A stretch of 64,000 nt of DNA from Bradyrhizobium sp. C9. GTDB taxonomy: Bacteria; Pseudomonadota; Alphaproteobacteria; Rhizobiales; Xanthobacteraceae. The first letter of the stretch is position 1. Each line of letters opens with the position of its first letter. Shown in pieces: positions 35,400-43,151 of the stretch. The stretch lies in contig NZ_NWTG01000004.1 of assembly GCF_002532045.1 (NCBI RefSeq), positions 62,001 through 126,000 on the forward strand, given 5' to 3'. A program made the position numbers and the translations under genes. Below the pieces are notes generated by a model. The model was given only the letters and a program-made list of their open reading frames with translations, was not told where the DNA came from and searched no databases.

Positions 35400-36332
35400 T
35401 CAGTAGAGCCCGCGCCCGCTCAGCACCTCGGCCGGTCCACGGGCGTCGATCGGCACATAGGCCGTGGCCGGGCTCGGGGCCGCGGCGTAGCGCGCGTCAC
35501 CCTCGTAGGAGACTTCGCGCGGATTGTTCGGTACGCGGCGGTGCGACCGGCTCGAGGCCGACATTTCCGAGGTGGCGTTGGCCGAGGCATAGTCGGCCTG
35601 GGTGTTGCCGAGGCTGTAGGGCCGCCCCTCCGGCAACGGAACGTCGCCGCGGACGCGGCCCGACGAGGACGACATCTCCGGCACGAAAGGCCGCGCGGAG
35701 GCGACCCGGACCATCGACGGGGACGGCGCCGGCGTTCCGGTGCGCAGGGTCGCCATCAGCTGGCGGTCGTCGGAGCCTTCGAGCGGCGCCCGCCCGACAT
35801 ATTCGACGCGGACGCGCGCGACGCCATTTCCTTTGAAATCAAGCAGTTCGGCGGCTTTGTTCGAGACGTCTATGAGGCGATTGCCGTGGTACGGTCCGCG
35901 ATCATTGACGCGCACCACCAGCGACTTCCCGTTGCTCAGATTGGTGACGCGCGCGTAGCTCGGCATCGGCAGGGTCGGATGGGCGGCCGTCAGCGAGCCC
36001 ATGTCGAACACCTCGCCATTGGCGGTTAGGCGGCCGTGGAAATCATCGCCGTACCAGGATGCCATGCCCTCGGCGCGATAGTTCTCGTTCTCCTCCGGCA
36101 CATAGGTGCGGCCGGCGACGACATAGGGCTTGCCGATGCGGTAGGTGCCGCCGCCCTTCGGCACGGGGTCACCGAGCGCCACGACGCGTGGGCTGGAGGA
36201 GACGCCATATTTGGGATCGATCCGGCTGGTGAGCTGGTTCGAGGAGGCGCAATTGGCAAGCACAAGGCACGAGGCCACCGCAACGGCGCCGCGAGCCGTC
36301 CGGATCATCGAATCTGGCCGTCTAATCCCCAT
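35400..36332 (-). CDS. rlpA: RlpA-type septal-ring lytic transglycosylase lipoprotein
   Basis: A 310-residue exported protein with a lipobox-like signal (SCLVLANCASS). The central double-psi beta-barrel has the RlpA signatures GMASWYGDDFHGRLTANGE, TLPMPSYARVTN, VVRVNDRGPYHGNRLIDVS and AAELL. The C-terminal third is low-complexity Ser/Pro/Arg rather than a SPOR domain. It probably cleaves or binds septal peptidoglycan. The start is either 36332 (MGIRRPDS) or 36308 (MIRTARG). It lies upstream of the carboxypeptidase on the same strand. Confidence 0.92.
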   Translation of the reverse strand: MGIRRPDSMIRTARGAVAVASCLVLANCASSNQLTSRIDPKYGVSSSPRVVALGDPVPKGGGTYRIGKPYVVAGRTYVPEENENYRAEGMASWYGDDFHGRLTANGEVFDMGSLTAAHPTLPMPSYARVTNLSNGKSLVVRVNDRGPYHGNRLIDVSNKAAELLDFKGNGVARVRVEYVGRAPLEGSDDRQLMATLRTGTPAPSPSMVRVASARPFVPEMSSSSGRVRGDVPLPEGRPYSLGNTQADYASANATSEMSASSRSHRRVPNNPREVSYEGDARYAAAPSPATAYVPIDARGPAEVLSGRGLY

Positions 36333-36682
36333 CTGCCCCAAGTACCACTCTGCCCGGACCCGCGCCTACTGCGAGGCGTCGGGATCGATTCTGTCACTGT
36401 GCGGCCCACCTCCGCACCGGATGGTGAAGATATCGCAACCGGAACACGGCGGAAATGGGGTGAGCCGTCCGGCGGTGGCACCTTGGTGAATGGTCTGTTG
36501 CGCTTCCTCCGTCCTTCTACGGACCTCCATGCGCGCAGAACGCCCTCGCCTGTCCCGCTATCAGACACACTGTTGCAGCAAATCATCAGTCGGGGGCTTC
36601 TTCAATTCCAACAATTGAATCTTTTTGACTGTGCAAGGCTGCAATCGTTTTCTCTCGGACGTGGGGCGCAAAGGAAGTTGCG
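36333..36682. other. Intergenic region between rlpA and the 29-residue ORF
   Basis: This 350-base divergent gap has no convincing gene. It carries an AT-rich inverted repeat at 36601-36619, followed by tcttttt, in front of the small plus-strand ORF. The rest has no recognisable signal. Confidence 0.5.
36601..36619. promoter_or_regulatory. Perfect AT-rich inverted repeat ttcaatt-N5-aattgaa
   Basis: Seven-base arms separated by ccaac, about 65 bases before the 29-residue ORF. The following tcttttt would fit a weak terminator on the plus strand, but no plus-strand gene precedes it, so an operator is more likely. Confidence 0.35.
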
Positions 36683-36772
36683 ATGATCGAGACGGTTACA
36701 GCGGTGATGGGCCTGGTGAGTGCGGCGATCTTCTTGGCGCATGCCGTGGAAGGCTATCGGTACCGGGCCTGA
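36683..36772 (+). CDS. 29-residue hydrophobic small protein
   Basis: A short ORF, MIETVTAVMGLVSAAIFLAH followed by AVEGYRYRA. It has a strong Shine-Dalgarno (aaggaag) five bases before the ATG, and a single membrane helix (residues about 4-21) followed by a short positively charged end. I recall similar tiny proteins in Bradyrhizobium. The function is unknown; it may be a membrane regulator or toxin-like peptide. Confidence 0.6.
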   Translation: MIETVTAVMGLVSAAIFLAHAVEGYRYRA

Positions 36773-36872
36773 CAGTCCGTTGAAGGCGGAAAGACGCGTC
36801 ACCTCTTTCCAGGAGAGAAGTTCGGAAAGCTTTAATCAATTCGGATGAGCATCGGTTGAAGGCAGGTGTATC

Positions 36873-36971
36873 ATGCGTAGTCACGATTTGGTCTCCGACG
36901 GATTTCTAACCCTGACCGCAGCAAGCCTCGTGCTGCTGTGCTCCAGCCTGCTGGCTTTCGCTTTCGGTTGA
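36873..36971 (+). CDS. 32-residue hydrophobic small protein
   Basis: A second tiny ORF 100 bases after the first: a hydrophilic start (MRSHDLVSDGF) and one membrane helix (LTLTAASLVLLCSSLLAFAF). An aggcagg-like Shine-Dalgarno lies upstream. Pairing of two short single-span proteins in one intergenic region is the main support. The function is unknown. Confidence 0.45.
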   Translation: MRSHDLVSDGFLTLTAASLVLLCSSLLAFAFG

Positions 36972-37183
36972 ACACATGACGTCCTGGGCGCCGTCAGCGC
37001 CCTTGCGAAAGACCTTGGCTAACCTGCCTCCCCTCGCCGCTCGAACCCCGGCTTCAGTGTTTGGGTGCTGGCGATACCGACCAGGCAGGTGCTCGGCCGA
37101 TAGGATCTGCAAGGCAGATCCGCCGTCTTCTCCCAACCCCAGTCCTGACGCACCCTCCACCGTCCCAGCGAGAGGATTCGCGA

Positions 37184-37618
37184 ATGACAGGCTCGGTCAG
37201 AGAGGGAACGTCTGCACTGCTGGTGAGCACGGATGGCCGGCTGCTGATGCAATTGCGCGACGACCTTCCCCACGTTTCCGATCCCGGCAAGATCAGCCTG
37301 TTTGGCGGACGGCGGGAGGGCAGCGAAACCTTCCTGGAATGCGTGGTGCGCGAGATCCACGAGGAGATTGGCTATTACCTGCCGCCCGAGCGTTTTGAGC
37401 TGATCGGTCGTTATTTCGGGCCGGACCATTCGACGCGAGGCGGCACCCTTCACGGCGAGGTGTTCCTCGCGCGGGAGGTGCCGATCGACCGGTTGAAGGT
37501 CACCGAAGGCCGCCTCGAGATCGTCGCCGTCGATGACCTCGAACGGATCAGCGGCCGGCTCGCACGCCCGGCGGAATACGCGCTGGCGATCTTCCTGAAG
37601 CGCGAACCGACTACCTGA
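37184..37618 (+). CDS. NUDIX hydrolase
   Basis: A 144-residue pyrophosphohydrolase with an intact NUDIX box (GGRREGSETFLECVVREIHEEIGY: G-x5-E-x7-REIxEEIG). The start is the ATG of MTGSVREG with gagagga upstream. The family removes oxidised nucleotides, nucleotide sugars or dinucleoside polyphosphates; the substrate here cannot be told. Its 3' end overlaps the convergent phosphatase gene by eight bases. Confidence 0.92.
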   Translation: MTGSVREGTSALLVSTDGRLLMQLRDDLPHVSDPGKISLFGGRREGSETFLECVVREIHEEIGYYLPPERFELIGRYFGPDHSTRGGTLHGEVFLAREVPIDRLKVTEGRLEIVAVDDLERISGRLARPAEYALAIFLKREPTT

Positions 37619-38042
37619 GCGATGAAACCAGTTCGCGGACGAGATCGTCGATCATCGGCAGCGCAACGGCGGGATGGGCAACGTCGATATCGTGCACATG
37701 CCAGTAGGTCACCCTGCCGGCGACCTCGGGGAACCGCCGTTCGATGAGCGGACGATGCTCGGCCTCCTTGAGCGCGATCACCAGGTCCACGCCGTCGAAG
37801 TCAGCCAATGAACATGGCTGCGGATAGCGCGCTGCGCCCTCCGGAACGATGCCGTTGGCGCGAAGGCGGTCATCGGCAAACACCGACATGGCGCCGACAT
37901 TGTCGGGCGATCCCCGTTCGGCGGCGCCTCGCGATGAGGCGCGCCACGACAGGTTTTCGCCGCGCGCAAGATGATTGAACAGCTCCTCTGCGTAGCGACT
38001 GCGGTAGTAGTTGCCGGTGCAAAGGAAGAGGACGCGCTTCAT
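37611..38042 (-). CDS. Low-molecular-weight protein-tyrosine-phosphatase-like protein
   Basis: A 143-residue protein with the LMW-PTP P-loop near the N terminus (VLFLCTGNYYRSRYAEEL: C-x5-R). The usual general-acid Asp region appears only as HVHDIDVAHPAV, so it may be a divergent phosphatase or arsenate-reductase-like relative. Start choice: MKRVLFL at 38042; three further in-frame ATGs lie just upstream, within an 18-base palindrome. It overlaps the 3' end of the NUDIX gene. Confidence 0.8.
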   Translation of the reverse strand: MKRVLFLCTGNYYRSRYAEELFNHLARGENLSWRASSRGAAERGSPDNVGAMSVFADDRLRANGIVPEGAARYPQPCSLADFDGVDLVIALKEAEHRPLIERRFPEVAGRVTYWHVHDIDVAHPAVALPMIDDLVRELVSSLR

Positions 38043-38059
38043 GGCCATCATGATGGCCA
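38042..38059. repeat. 18-base perfect palindrome at the phosphatase start
   Basis: tggccatcatgatggcca is a perfect palindrome that contains the alternative ATG codons of the LMW phosphatase. It could be an operator or a translation-control hairpin, or simply the result of clustered ATG codons. Confidence 0.5.
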
Positions 38060-38285
38060 ACGGCAGTGGTCGCGGTCAACGGTGGTGCCTGCGACGATGA
38101 CCCGCAGCCAATTGCTCTGGTCTCGGCTCCATAGCATCGGCTGAAGGCCAACTTGTCCTCGCGCTCAAATTCAGTCGGTTCGCTGCCGGTGCAGCGAGCA
38201 AGCGGCCTGCGTGGCACCGACGTTCTCGCCAAGTTCGCGTTGCGTTCGGCGTCGCCCTACGCTAAGGGCCTGATCCGAATGATCC

Positions 38286-38375
38286 GGAAGGGTGGCCGAG
38301 TGGTTTAAGGCACCGGTCTTGAAAACCGGCGTGCCCGCAAGGGTACCGTGGGTTCGAATCCCACCCCTTCCGCCA
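38286..38375 (+). tRNA. tRNA-Ser (anticodon UGA)
   Basis: A class II tRNA of 90 bases. The acceptor stem GGAAGGG pairs with CCCTTCC, followed by discriminator G and encoded CCA. The D-arm is gccgagtggtttaaggc, the anticodon stem ccggt/accgg with loop cttgaaa gives anticodon TGA, the long variable arm is cgtgcccgcaagggtac, and the T-arm is gtgggttcgaatcccac. It reads UCA-type serine codons. Confidence 0.97.
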
Positions 38376-38536
38376 ATTCACACCCGACGGGCACGATCGC
38401 CCAAGCCAGACCTTGCCGTTCAGCAAGGACCGGAAGGCTCCGTAGAGTCCCGGGTTGCCCTGCGCTGTCGGGTGCGGGAGTTTTCCCGCTCCTCCTGAAG
38501 GCGGGGCAAGATGGACACTGCAGCCATCGGCGATCG

Positions 38537-39517
38537 ATGAGCACGGAACGCAAAGATCAGTCCGACCGTTCCGAACCGCTTGACGCGCTCAGGGGGCTGG
38601 CGATTTCGCTGGTCATCGCCCGGCACTATTTCGGCTTCAAATACGGCATGCTGGGCGTTGACCTGTTCTTCGTCCTCAGCGGCTTTCTGATCGGCGGCAT
38701 CCTGCTGGATAGCCGCGAACAGCCCGGCTATTTCTCGTCCTTCTATGGGCGGAGAGCGTTTCGGATCCTGCCGCTCTATTGGTTGCTGCTGGCGCTGTTG
38801 CCGCCGGATCACTGGGGCTACTACCTGTTCTTCATCCAGGCCATCCCGTGGCTGGAGTTCGGCTATCCGCAGTCCGACCTGACCTTCGTCACCTGGACGC
38901 TGGCCATCGAAGAGCAGTTCTACCTCATCCTGCCGATCCTGATTTACTGGCTGCCACGCCGATGGCTGATCCGCACCATTTGGGCAGGCGTGCTGCTGGC
39001 GCCGGTCTGGCGCTGGCTGTTTCACGCCTATCTGCCGGATCATTCCTGGCAGTTTCTGCTGCCCGGCCGCCTCGATGAACTGTTCGGCGGCGTCCTGCTC
39101 GCCTGCTTCATGCGCGGCTACTGCCGCTCCCGCATCGTGTGGTTGATGCTGGCCTGCGTGCCGGCGCTTTGCGACGTGGCGTATGCTGTCATGGTTGAAC
39201 CCTTCGGCTTTCTCTCCATCGCGGCGTCGGCATGTTGCGCGATCGTCTGGCTGGGCGCCAACATGGAACGCACAGAACTGCTGCGTCCGTTCGTATGGCC
39301 GGGACGCCGATGCTATTCGCTCTACCTCTTCCATATGCTCGTCTACGATGTGTTCTTTGACTTCGGCCGTCCGCTTGCCGGTTGCCTTGCACTTCCGGTC
39401 GTCTGCCTCTTGGCGGAGATCACGTGGCGCACGATCGAGTCTCCGCTGATCGGCTACGCGAGGAGACGATTTGCGCGAGCCGAGCCAGCGACGATCAGGG
39501 TCGTTGGTGTCGTCTAG
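38537..39517 (+). CDS. Acyltransferase family 3 membrane protein
   Basis: A 326-residue integral membrane acyltransferase (OafA/NodX-like). It has EPLDALRGLAISLVIARHYF at the N terminus, GVDLFFVLSGFLIGG, RRAFRILPLYW and WTLAIEEQFYLILP, the family's diagnostic blocks, plus around nine to ten membrane helices. Such enzymes transfer acetyl or other acyl groups to polysaccharides or lipids at the cell surface. The start MSTERKD follows the tRNA gene by 160 bases. Confidence 0.92.
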   Translation: MSTERKDQSDRSEPLDALRGLAISLVIARHYFGFKYGMLGVDLFFVLSGFLIGGILLDSREQPGYFSSFYGRRAFRILPLYWLLLALLPPDHWGYYLFFIQAIPWLEFGYPQSDLTFVTWTLAIEEQFYLILPILIYWLPRRWLIRTIWAGVLLAPVWRWLFHAYLPDHSWQFLLPGRLDELFGGVLLACFMRGYCRSRIVWLMLACVPALCDVAYAVMVEPFGFLSIAASACCAIVWLGANMERTELLRPFVWPGRRCYSLYLFHMLVYDVFFDFGRPLAGCLALPVVCLLAEITWRTIESPLIGYARRRFARAEPATIRVVGVV

Positions 39518-39673
39518 AGCAAATGCAAGGGGTGACCGGAGCCGCGGCCATGCCAAATGGCCGAGCGCTCATGTGGGTGCCGCGGTTGAATCTCCTGCCG
39601 GAACCGACAATTAACGAATCAGCCCAATGATTAGGAGCATTGCCGGGCTGGCGCCCGGCACCAAGAGGCTGAA

Positions 39674-39961
39674 ATGAATTGGGTCAAGGCACTGCTGCTG
39701 TTCTCCGTGCTGCTCCTTGGATGCGCGGACCTCGCGACCACCAACAGGATTTTGGAGCTCGGGTTCAACGAGGCAAACCCGTTCATGGAGATGGCCCAGA
39801 CCTGGTTCGGTGCCTGGTGGCTGATCCCGAAATTGGGTTTGACGTACCTCGTCATCGCGTTGCTTTGGCGCAGCCAAAGCCTCTCCAGGATTGCCCTCGT
39901 CGTGGCGTTCTGCTCAACGCCTGTCATCAACAACCTCGTCATTATCGCTGGCGCGAGCTGA
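39674..39961 (+). CDS. DUF5658-like small membrane protein
   Basis: A 95-residue protein with about three membrane helices. The pattern CADLATTNRILELGFNEANPFME, with a conserved Asp, Thr-Thr and the E(A)NP motif, fits the DUF5658 family of unknown function. It is preceded by an attaggagc-type ribosome-binding region and a small hairpin. Confidence 0.65.
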   Translation: MNWVKALLLFSVLLLGCADLATTNRILELGFNEANPFMEMAQTWFGAWWLIPKLGLTYLVIALLWRSQSLSRIALVVAFCSTPVINNLVIIAGAS

Positions 39962-40064
39962 ACGAGCCGCACGCCGATCGCAGTTTGGCGATGTGATCGT
40001 CGTGCTCGTTTGTTGCGAGCAGCGCTGTTGTTGCCCTGCCCCTCGCATGCGATCGGGCACGCGG

Positions 40065-40985
40065 TCAGGTCTGCCGGATGAACTCCGCGATCAGGCTGCC
40101 GATTTCCTCCGGGGCATCCTCAAAGCAATAGTGCCCGACGCCGGCAAGACGCCTGACCGGCGCGGCCGGGAAGATCGCGGAAAACAGCGGTAGCAAATGC
40201 TCTGCGTGCAGCGTGCGGTCTGCTTCGCCCCAGATGGCGAGTGCAGGCTTGCTGCGGATCGCGCGGTCGGCGGCGTGATCCGGCGCGTCGAACCTGTGCG
40301 CGCCGGTCGCAAAGCCCCTAGCCCATCCGATCGCACCGCGGCAGTCGGCCGGACGTGCGAAGGGGGCGCCGTAGGCGGCGAGCCAGGCGTCGGTGATGAC
40401 GGCGTTGTTCTCGAAGCCGTTGAGCTTGAGCGTGCTCAGGATGTTGAAGCCGAGCTGGCCGAGTACCGGCTCGAGCTCACCGTTGGCTTCGGCCTTTGCG
40501 ATCCATTGAAACCACGGCGAAGCCAGCGCATTGGCGGTGACGCGCTCGAACAGATCGCTCTGCCCGAACGGCGTCGGCCCGTTGGCCGAGATGATGCGGC
40601 GGATGCGATCCGGATGCCTCGCCGCAAACCCCATGCCGACGGGACCGCCGAAGTCATGCATCACCAGCGTGATGTCGGCGAGGTCGAGCGCGCGAACCAG
40701 CGCTTCGAGATTGTCGACATGGTCCTGCAGCCAATAGCTGCGCTCGGCCGGCGTCGCACTCTTGCCGAACCCCATGTGATCCGGAACGACCACGCGGTGC
40801 GTCGCGCGCAGGACCGGCACCAGATGGCGAAACAGATAGCCCCAGGTCGGTTCACCATGGAGGCAGAGCACCACCTCGCCGTCCCGCGGACCTTCGTCGA
40901 GATAGTGCATCCGGAAACCCGGCGCCGTGCTGAAATGCGGTGTGAACGGAAAGGTGCCGTCGAAGGTGGCGTCGGGTTGGATCAT
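40065..40985 (-). CDS. Haloalkane-dehalogenase-like alpha/beta hydrolase
   Basis: A 306-residue hydrolase resembling the haloalkane dehalogenase/epoxide hydrolase group: HGEPTWGYLFR (oxyanion), VVPDHMGFGKS, nucleophile Asp111 in LVMHDFGGPVG, and catalytic His in GVGHYCFED. The residue after the nucleophile is Phe112, where dehalogenases have the halide-stabilising Trp, so true dehalogenation is uncertain. It is divergent from an hxlR-type regulator, with two matching operator-like sites between. Confidence 0.85.
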   Translation of the reverse strand: MIQPDATFDGTFPFTPHFSTAPGFRMHYLDEGPRDGEVVLCLHGEPTWGYLFRHLVPVLRATHRVVVPDHMGFGKSATPAERSYWLQDHVDNLEALVRALDLADITLVMHDFGGPVGMGFAARHPDRIRRIISANGPTPFGQSDLFERVTANALASPWFQWIAKAEANGELEPVLGQLGFNILSTLKLNGFENNAVITDAWLAAYGAPFARPADCRGAIGWARGFATGAHRFDAPDHAADRAIRSKPALAIWGEADRTLHAEHLLPLFSAIFPAAPVRRLAGVGHYCFEDAPEEIGSLIAEFIRQT

Positions 40986-40998
40986 GGCGGCCTCGAAT

Positions 40999-41015
40999 GG
41001 TTTTAATTTGAAACC
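40999..41015. promoter_or_regulatory. Operator-like site 1 (HxlR-type)
   Basis: GGTTTTAATTTGAAACC: an inverted repeat (ggttt/aaacc) 14 bases before the hydrolase ATG. Thirteen or more of its 17 bases recur in site 2. Confidence 0.65.
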
Positions 41016-41031
41016 ATCCTGTAACCCTTGA

Positions 41032-41048
41032 GGTTTTACTTTGCAACC
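41032..41048. promoter_or_regulatory. Operator-like site 2 (HxlR-type)
   Basis: GGTTTTACTTTGCAACC: the second copy, 33 bases (about three helical turns) from the first, in the same orientation. It lies 72 bases before the hxlR-type start codon. Confidence 0.62.
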
Positions 41049-41120
41049 GATATATCGAGGTCCGACTTGAGCGGCCTTTCGGGGCCGCGCCACCGATTCA
41101 GGACGCAGAACGAGGAGCGG

Positions 41121-41591
41121 ATGGCGAAGCGAGTGAGCCACAGGGACTCGATGTGCGGCGTGGCCCGGCCGCTGGATGCGATCGGCGACTGGTGGTCGCT
41201 GTTGATCGTCCGCGATGCATTCGATGGGCTGCGCCGGTTCGGCGAATTTCAGAAGAGCCTCGGGCTTGCCAAGAACATCCTCTCCGCCCGGCTCCGCAAT
41301 CTGCTGGCGCACGGAATCATGGAGACCGTGCCTGCGGCGGACGGCAGCGCGTATCAGGAATATGTGCTGACCGAAAAGGGACGCGGGCTGTTCCCGCTCC
41401 TTGTCGCGCTCCGGCAGTGGGGTGAGGATTTCTTCTTCGAGCCCGACGAGGCGCACGTGCTGCTGGTCGATCGAAAGAACGGACTGCCGGTGCGCCGGCT
41501 CGAGCTGAGAGCGCAGGACGGACGCGTCGTCGGCGCAGAAGACACGATGGTGCGACTGCCGCAGGCTTCGCATGAGAACGGCAGCGCGTGA
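41121..41591 (+). CDS. HxlR-family transcriptional regulator
   Basis: A 156-residue winged-helix regulator with the HxlR signature CGVARPLDAIGDWWSLLIVRDAFDGLRRFGEFQKSLGLAKNILSARLRNLLAHGI. The start MAKRVSHRD has gaggagcgg upstream. The N-terminal Cys (MCGVARP) is a common redox/electrophile-sensing position in this family. It probably regulates itself and the divergent hydrolase through the two sites at 40999-41048. Confidence 0.92.
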   Translation: MAKRVSHRDSMCGVARPLDAIGDWWSLLIVRDAFDGLRRFGEFQKSLGLAKNILSARLRNLLAHGIMETVPAADGSAYQEYVLTEKGRGLFPLLVALRQWGEDFFFEPDEAHVLLVDRKNGLPVRRLELRAQDGRVVGAEDTMVRLPQASHENGSA

Positions 41592-41676
41592 GACGCGCGT
41601 GCGCCACGCAGGACCGCCGTCAGCAACCGGATCTTAACCCTCCTTGCCGCAGCATCCGCGCGTGGAGGTTCGATCA

Positions 41677-41844
41677 ATGCAGACATTCCGGATTTCGCTG
41701 AGCGATGGGGAGCGGAAATTCCACACGGCGATTCAAGCGCCGGATCCCGCGTCCGCGCGTATCAAGGCCGCCTATTTCTTTGACATATCGAAGTGGCGGA
41801 TCTTGAGCGTGTCGCTGAGCGGAGCCAGCGCCGCGGCGGCATAG
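41677..41844 (+). CDS. 55-residue hypothetical protein
   Basis: A small protein (MQTFRISLSDGERKFHTAIQ... ending Ala-rich) with a good ggagg ribosome-binding site nine bases upstream. It looks like a compact beta-alpha-beta fold (TFRISLSD; ARIKAAYFF; WRILSVSLS). I do not recognise the family. Confidence 0.6.
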   Translation: MQTFRISLSDGERKFHTAIQAPDPASARIKAAYFFDISKWRILSVSLSGASAAAA

Positions 41845-41856
41845 TCGCTGCGCGCC

Positions 41857-42675
41857 CTACGCCATCCGGTCGAGCTCAGCTGCGGCAAGGTTTGCGATCT
41901 GCAGGTCGATTTCGGCGAGCGGATCGTGATCGCCGAGGAACCATGCTGCCGACAAGCCGGTCCAGGCGACGATCCATGACAGCAAGCGCCGGCGATCCAG
42001 CTTGGCTGCTTCCACGACGATGTCGAGACGCCGCGTAAAACGTCCGGGTTCGGTCGCGACCGGCCGTGCCGGATCGGCAAGATCCGGATTGGTGAAAATG
42101 TTGGCGAAGTCGAAGCCACGCTCGCCGACGAGGTGCTTGGGATCGATCGCGAGCCAGCCGCGCGCGCCGAAGTCGAGTACATTGTCATGGTGCAGATCGC
42201 CATGTAGCACCACGATCTCGCTGACGTCGCCGAGCAGCGCTTCGGCGATGTCCGCCGATCGCTTCAGGATGCCGCCATGCGCCCTCGCCGCCGGCCACAG
42301 CTCGCGAAACCAGTCCTTCAGTGGCGTCAGGTCCGGCCGCGGTTTCGCCCGCCGGGCGTGAAGCCGATCGGCTGTTGCACAGAGAATTCTGCAGGCCTCA
42401 TCGTCCCGGCCGGTTCGCGCCATGTCGCTGAGCGAAGCCGAACCCATCGCCCGTTCGAGCAGCAGCGCCTCGCCGTCACGCGCAAGGACGCGCGCCGCAC
42501 CGTCGCCATCCCACCATTCCATGACGATGGCGCCGAGGCGTTCGTCCGGCTCGTGCGAGAGCTTGAGCATCGCCGGTTCGCCGAGCTGTCGCACCGGCAG
42601 CAACCGTGCGGCGTGCGTCACGATTGGCGCGCCGTCGGGGACGAGGCTCCAGGCCGAGAGATAGGGTTCGAACAT
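41857..42675 (-). CDS. Aminoglycoside/hydroxyurea phosphotransferase-family kinase
   Basis: A 272-residue protein of the APH(6)/StrB-like family. It has MLKLSHEPDERLGAIVMEWWDGDGAARVL near the N terminus, the catalytic loop VLHGDLHHDNVL and the metal-binding AIDPKHLVGERGFDFANIF. Family members phosphorylate streptomycin or related compounds. A chromosomal copy in soil bacteria may have another natural substrate. The start MFEPYLSAW is chosen over longer frames. Confidence 0.88.
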   Translation of the reverse strand: MFEPYLSAWSLVPDGAPIVTHAARLLPVRQLGEPAMLKLSHEPDERLGAIVMEWWDGDGAARVLARDGEALLLERAMGSASLSDMARTGRDDEACRILCATADRLHARRAKPRPDLTPLKDWFRELWPAARAHGGILKRSADIAEALLGDVSEIVVLHGDLHHDNVLDFGARGWLAIDPKHLVGERGFDFANIFTNPDLADPARPVATEPGRFTRRLDIVVEAAKLDRRRLLSWIVAWTGLSAAWFLGDHDPLAEIDLQIANLAAAELDRMA

Positions 42676-42875
42676 CGGGCGGGCTGATCGGGTAATGAGA
42701 GGATGTAACCATCGTTGTAAGCATTGCCCGCGCACCCTGCCACGCTGGTTCCCTGCGGCGCATCGTGGCAGGGCCGCGGCAGCCGGTTCCTGGCCGCCCT
42801 GGCCATGTTGGCTGATGACAGCCCCCACCCATCTCGCGCTACAATGTCGCAGCCGGTGCGATGGAGGGTGTGGTG

Positions 42876-43133
42876 ATGCCGCGAAAGGGAATTACCGGAC
42901 ACGACGAATGGGTGGTCACGGAAGCTCTGGCCACCGCGCTGGTCGCGCTCGAGCAGTTGCCCTCGAAGCACCAGCCGCGCGCGCATATGGAGGACGTCCG
43001 GAAGATCCTGACCGCGAGATGTGAGGCCGGCGCCGTCACGCTGCATCTTGCCCAAGCCAAGTGCCGGTTGTTTCCCGATACCGATCCCCTGACCATCTAC
43101 GAGGAATACGGCCTCAAGGACGGGCTGGGCTAG
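42876..43133 (+). CDS. 85-residue conserved hypothetical protein
   Basis: An ORF starting MPRKGITGHDEWVVTEALAT, with ggaggg seven bases upstream; an in-frame ATG at 42861 overlaps that ribosome-binding site and is less likely. It is mostly helical, with HMEDVRKILTARCEAGAVTLHLAQAKCRLFPD. I recall similar proteins in Bradyrhizobium but no function. It converges with the sugar dehydrogenase gene. Confidence 0.7.
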   Translation: MPRKGITGHDEWVVTEALATALVALEQLPSKHQPRAHMEDVRKILTARCEAGAVTLHLAQAKCRLFPDTDPLTIYEEYGLKDGLG

Positions 43134-43151
43134 CAGCCGCCAACTGAACGG

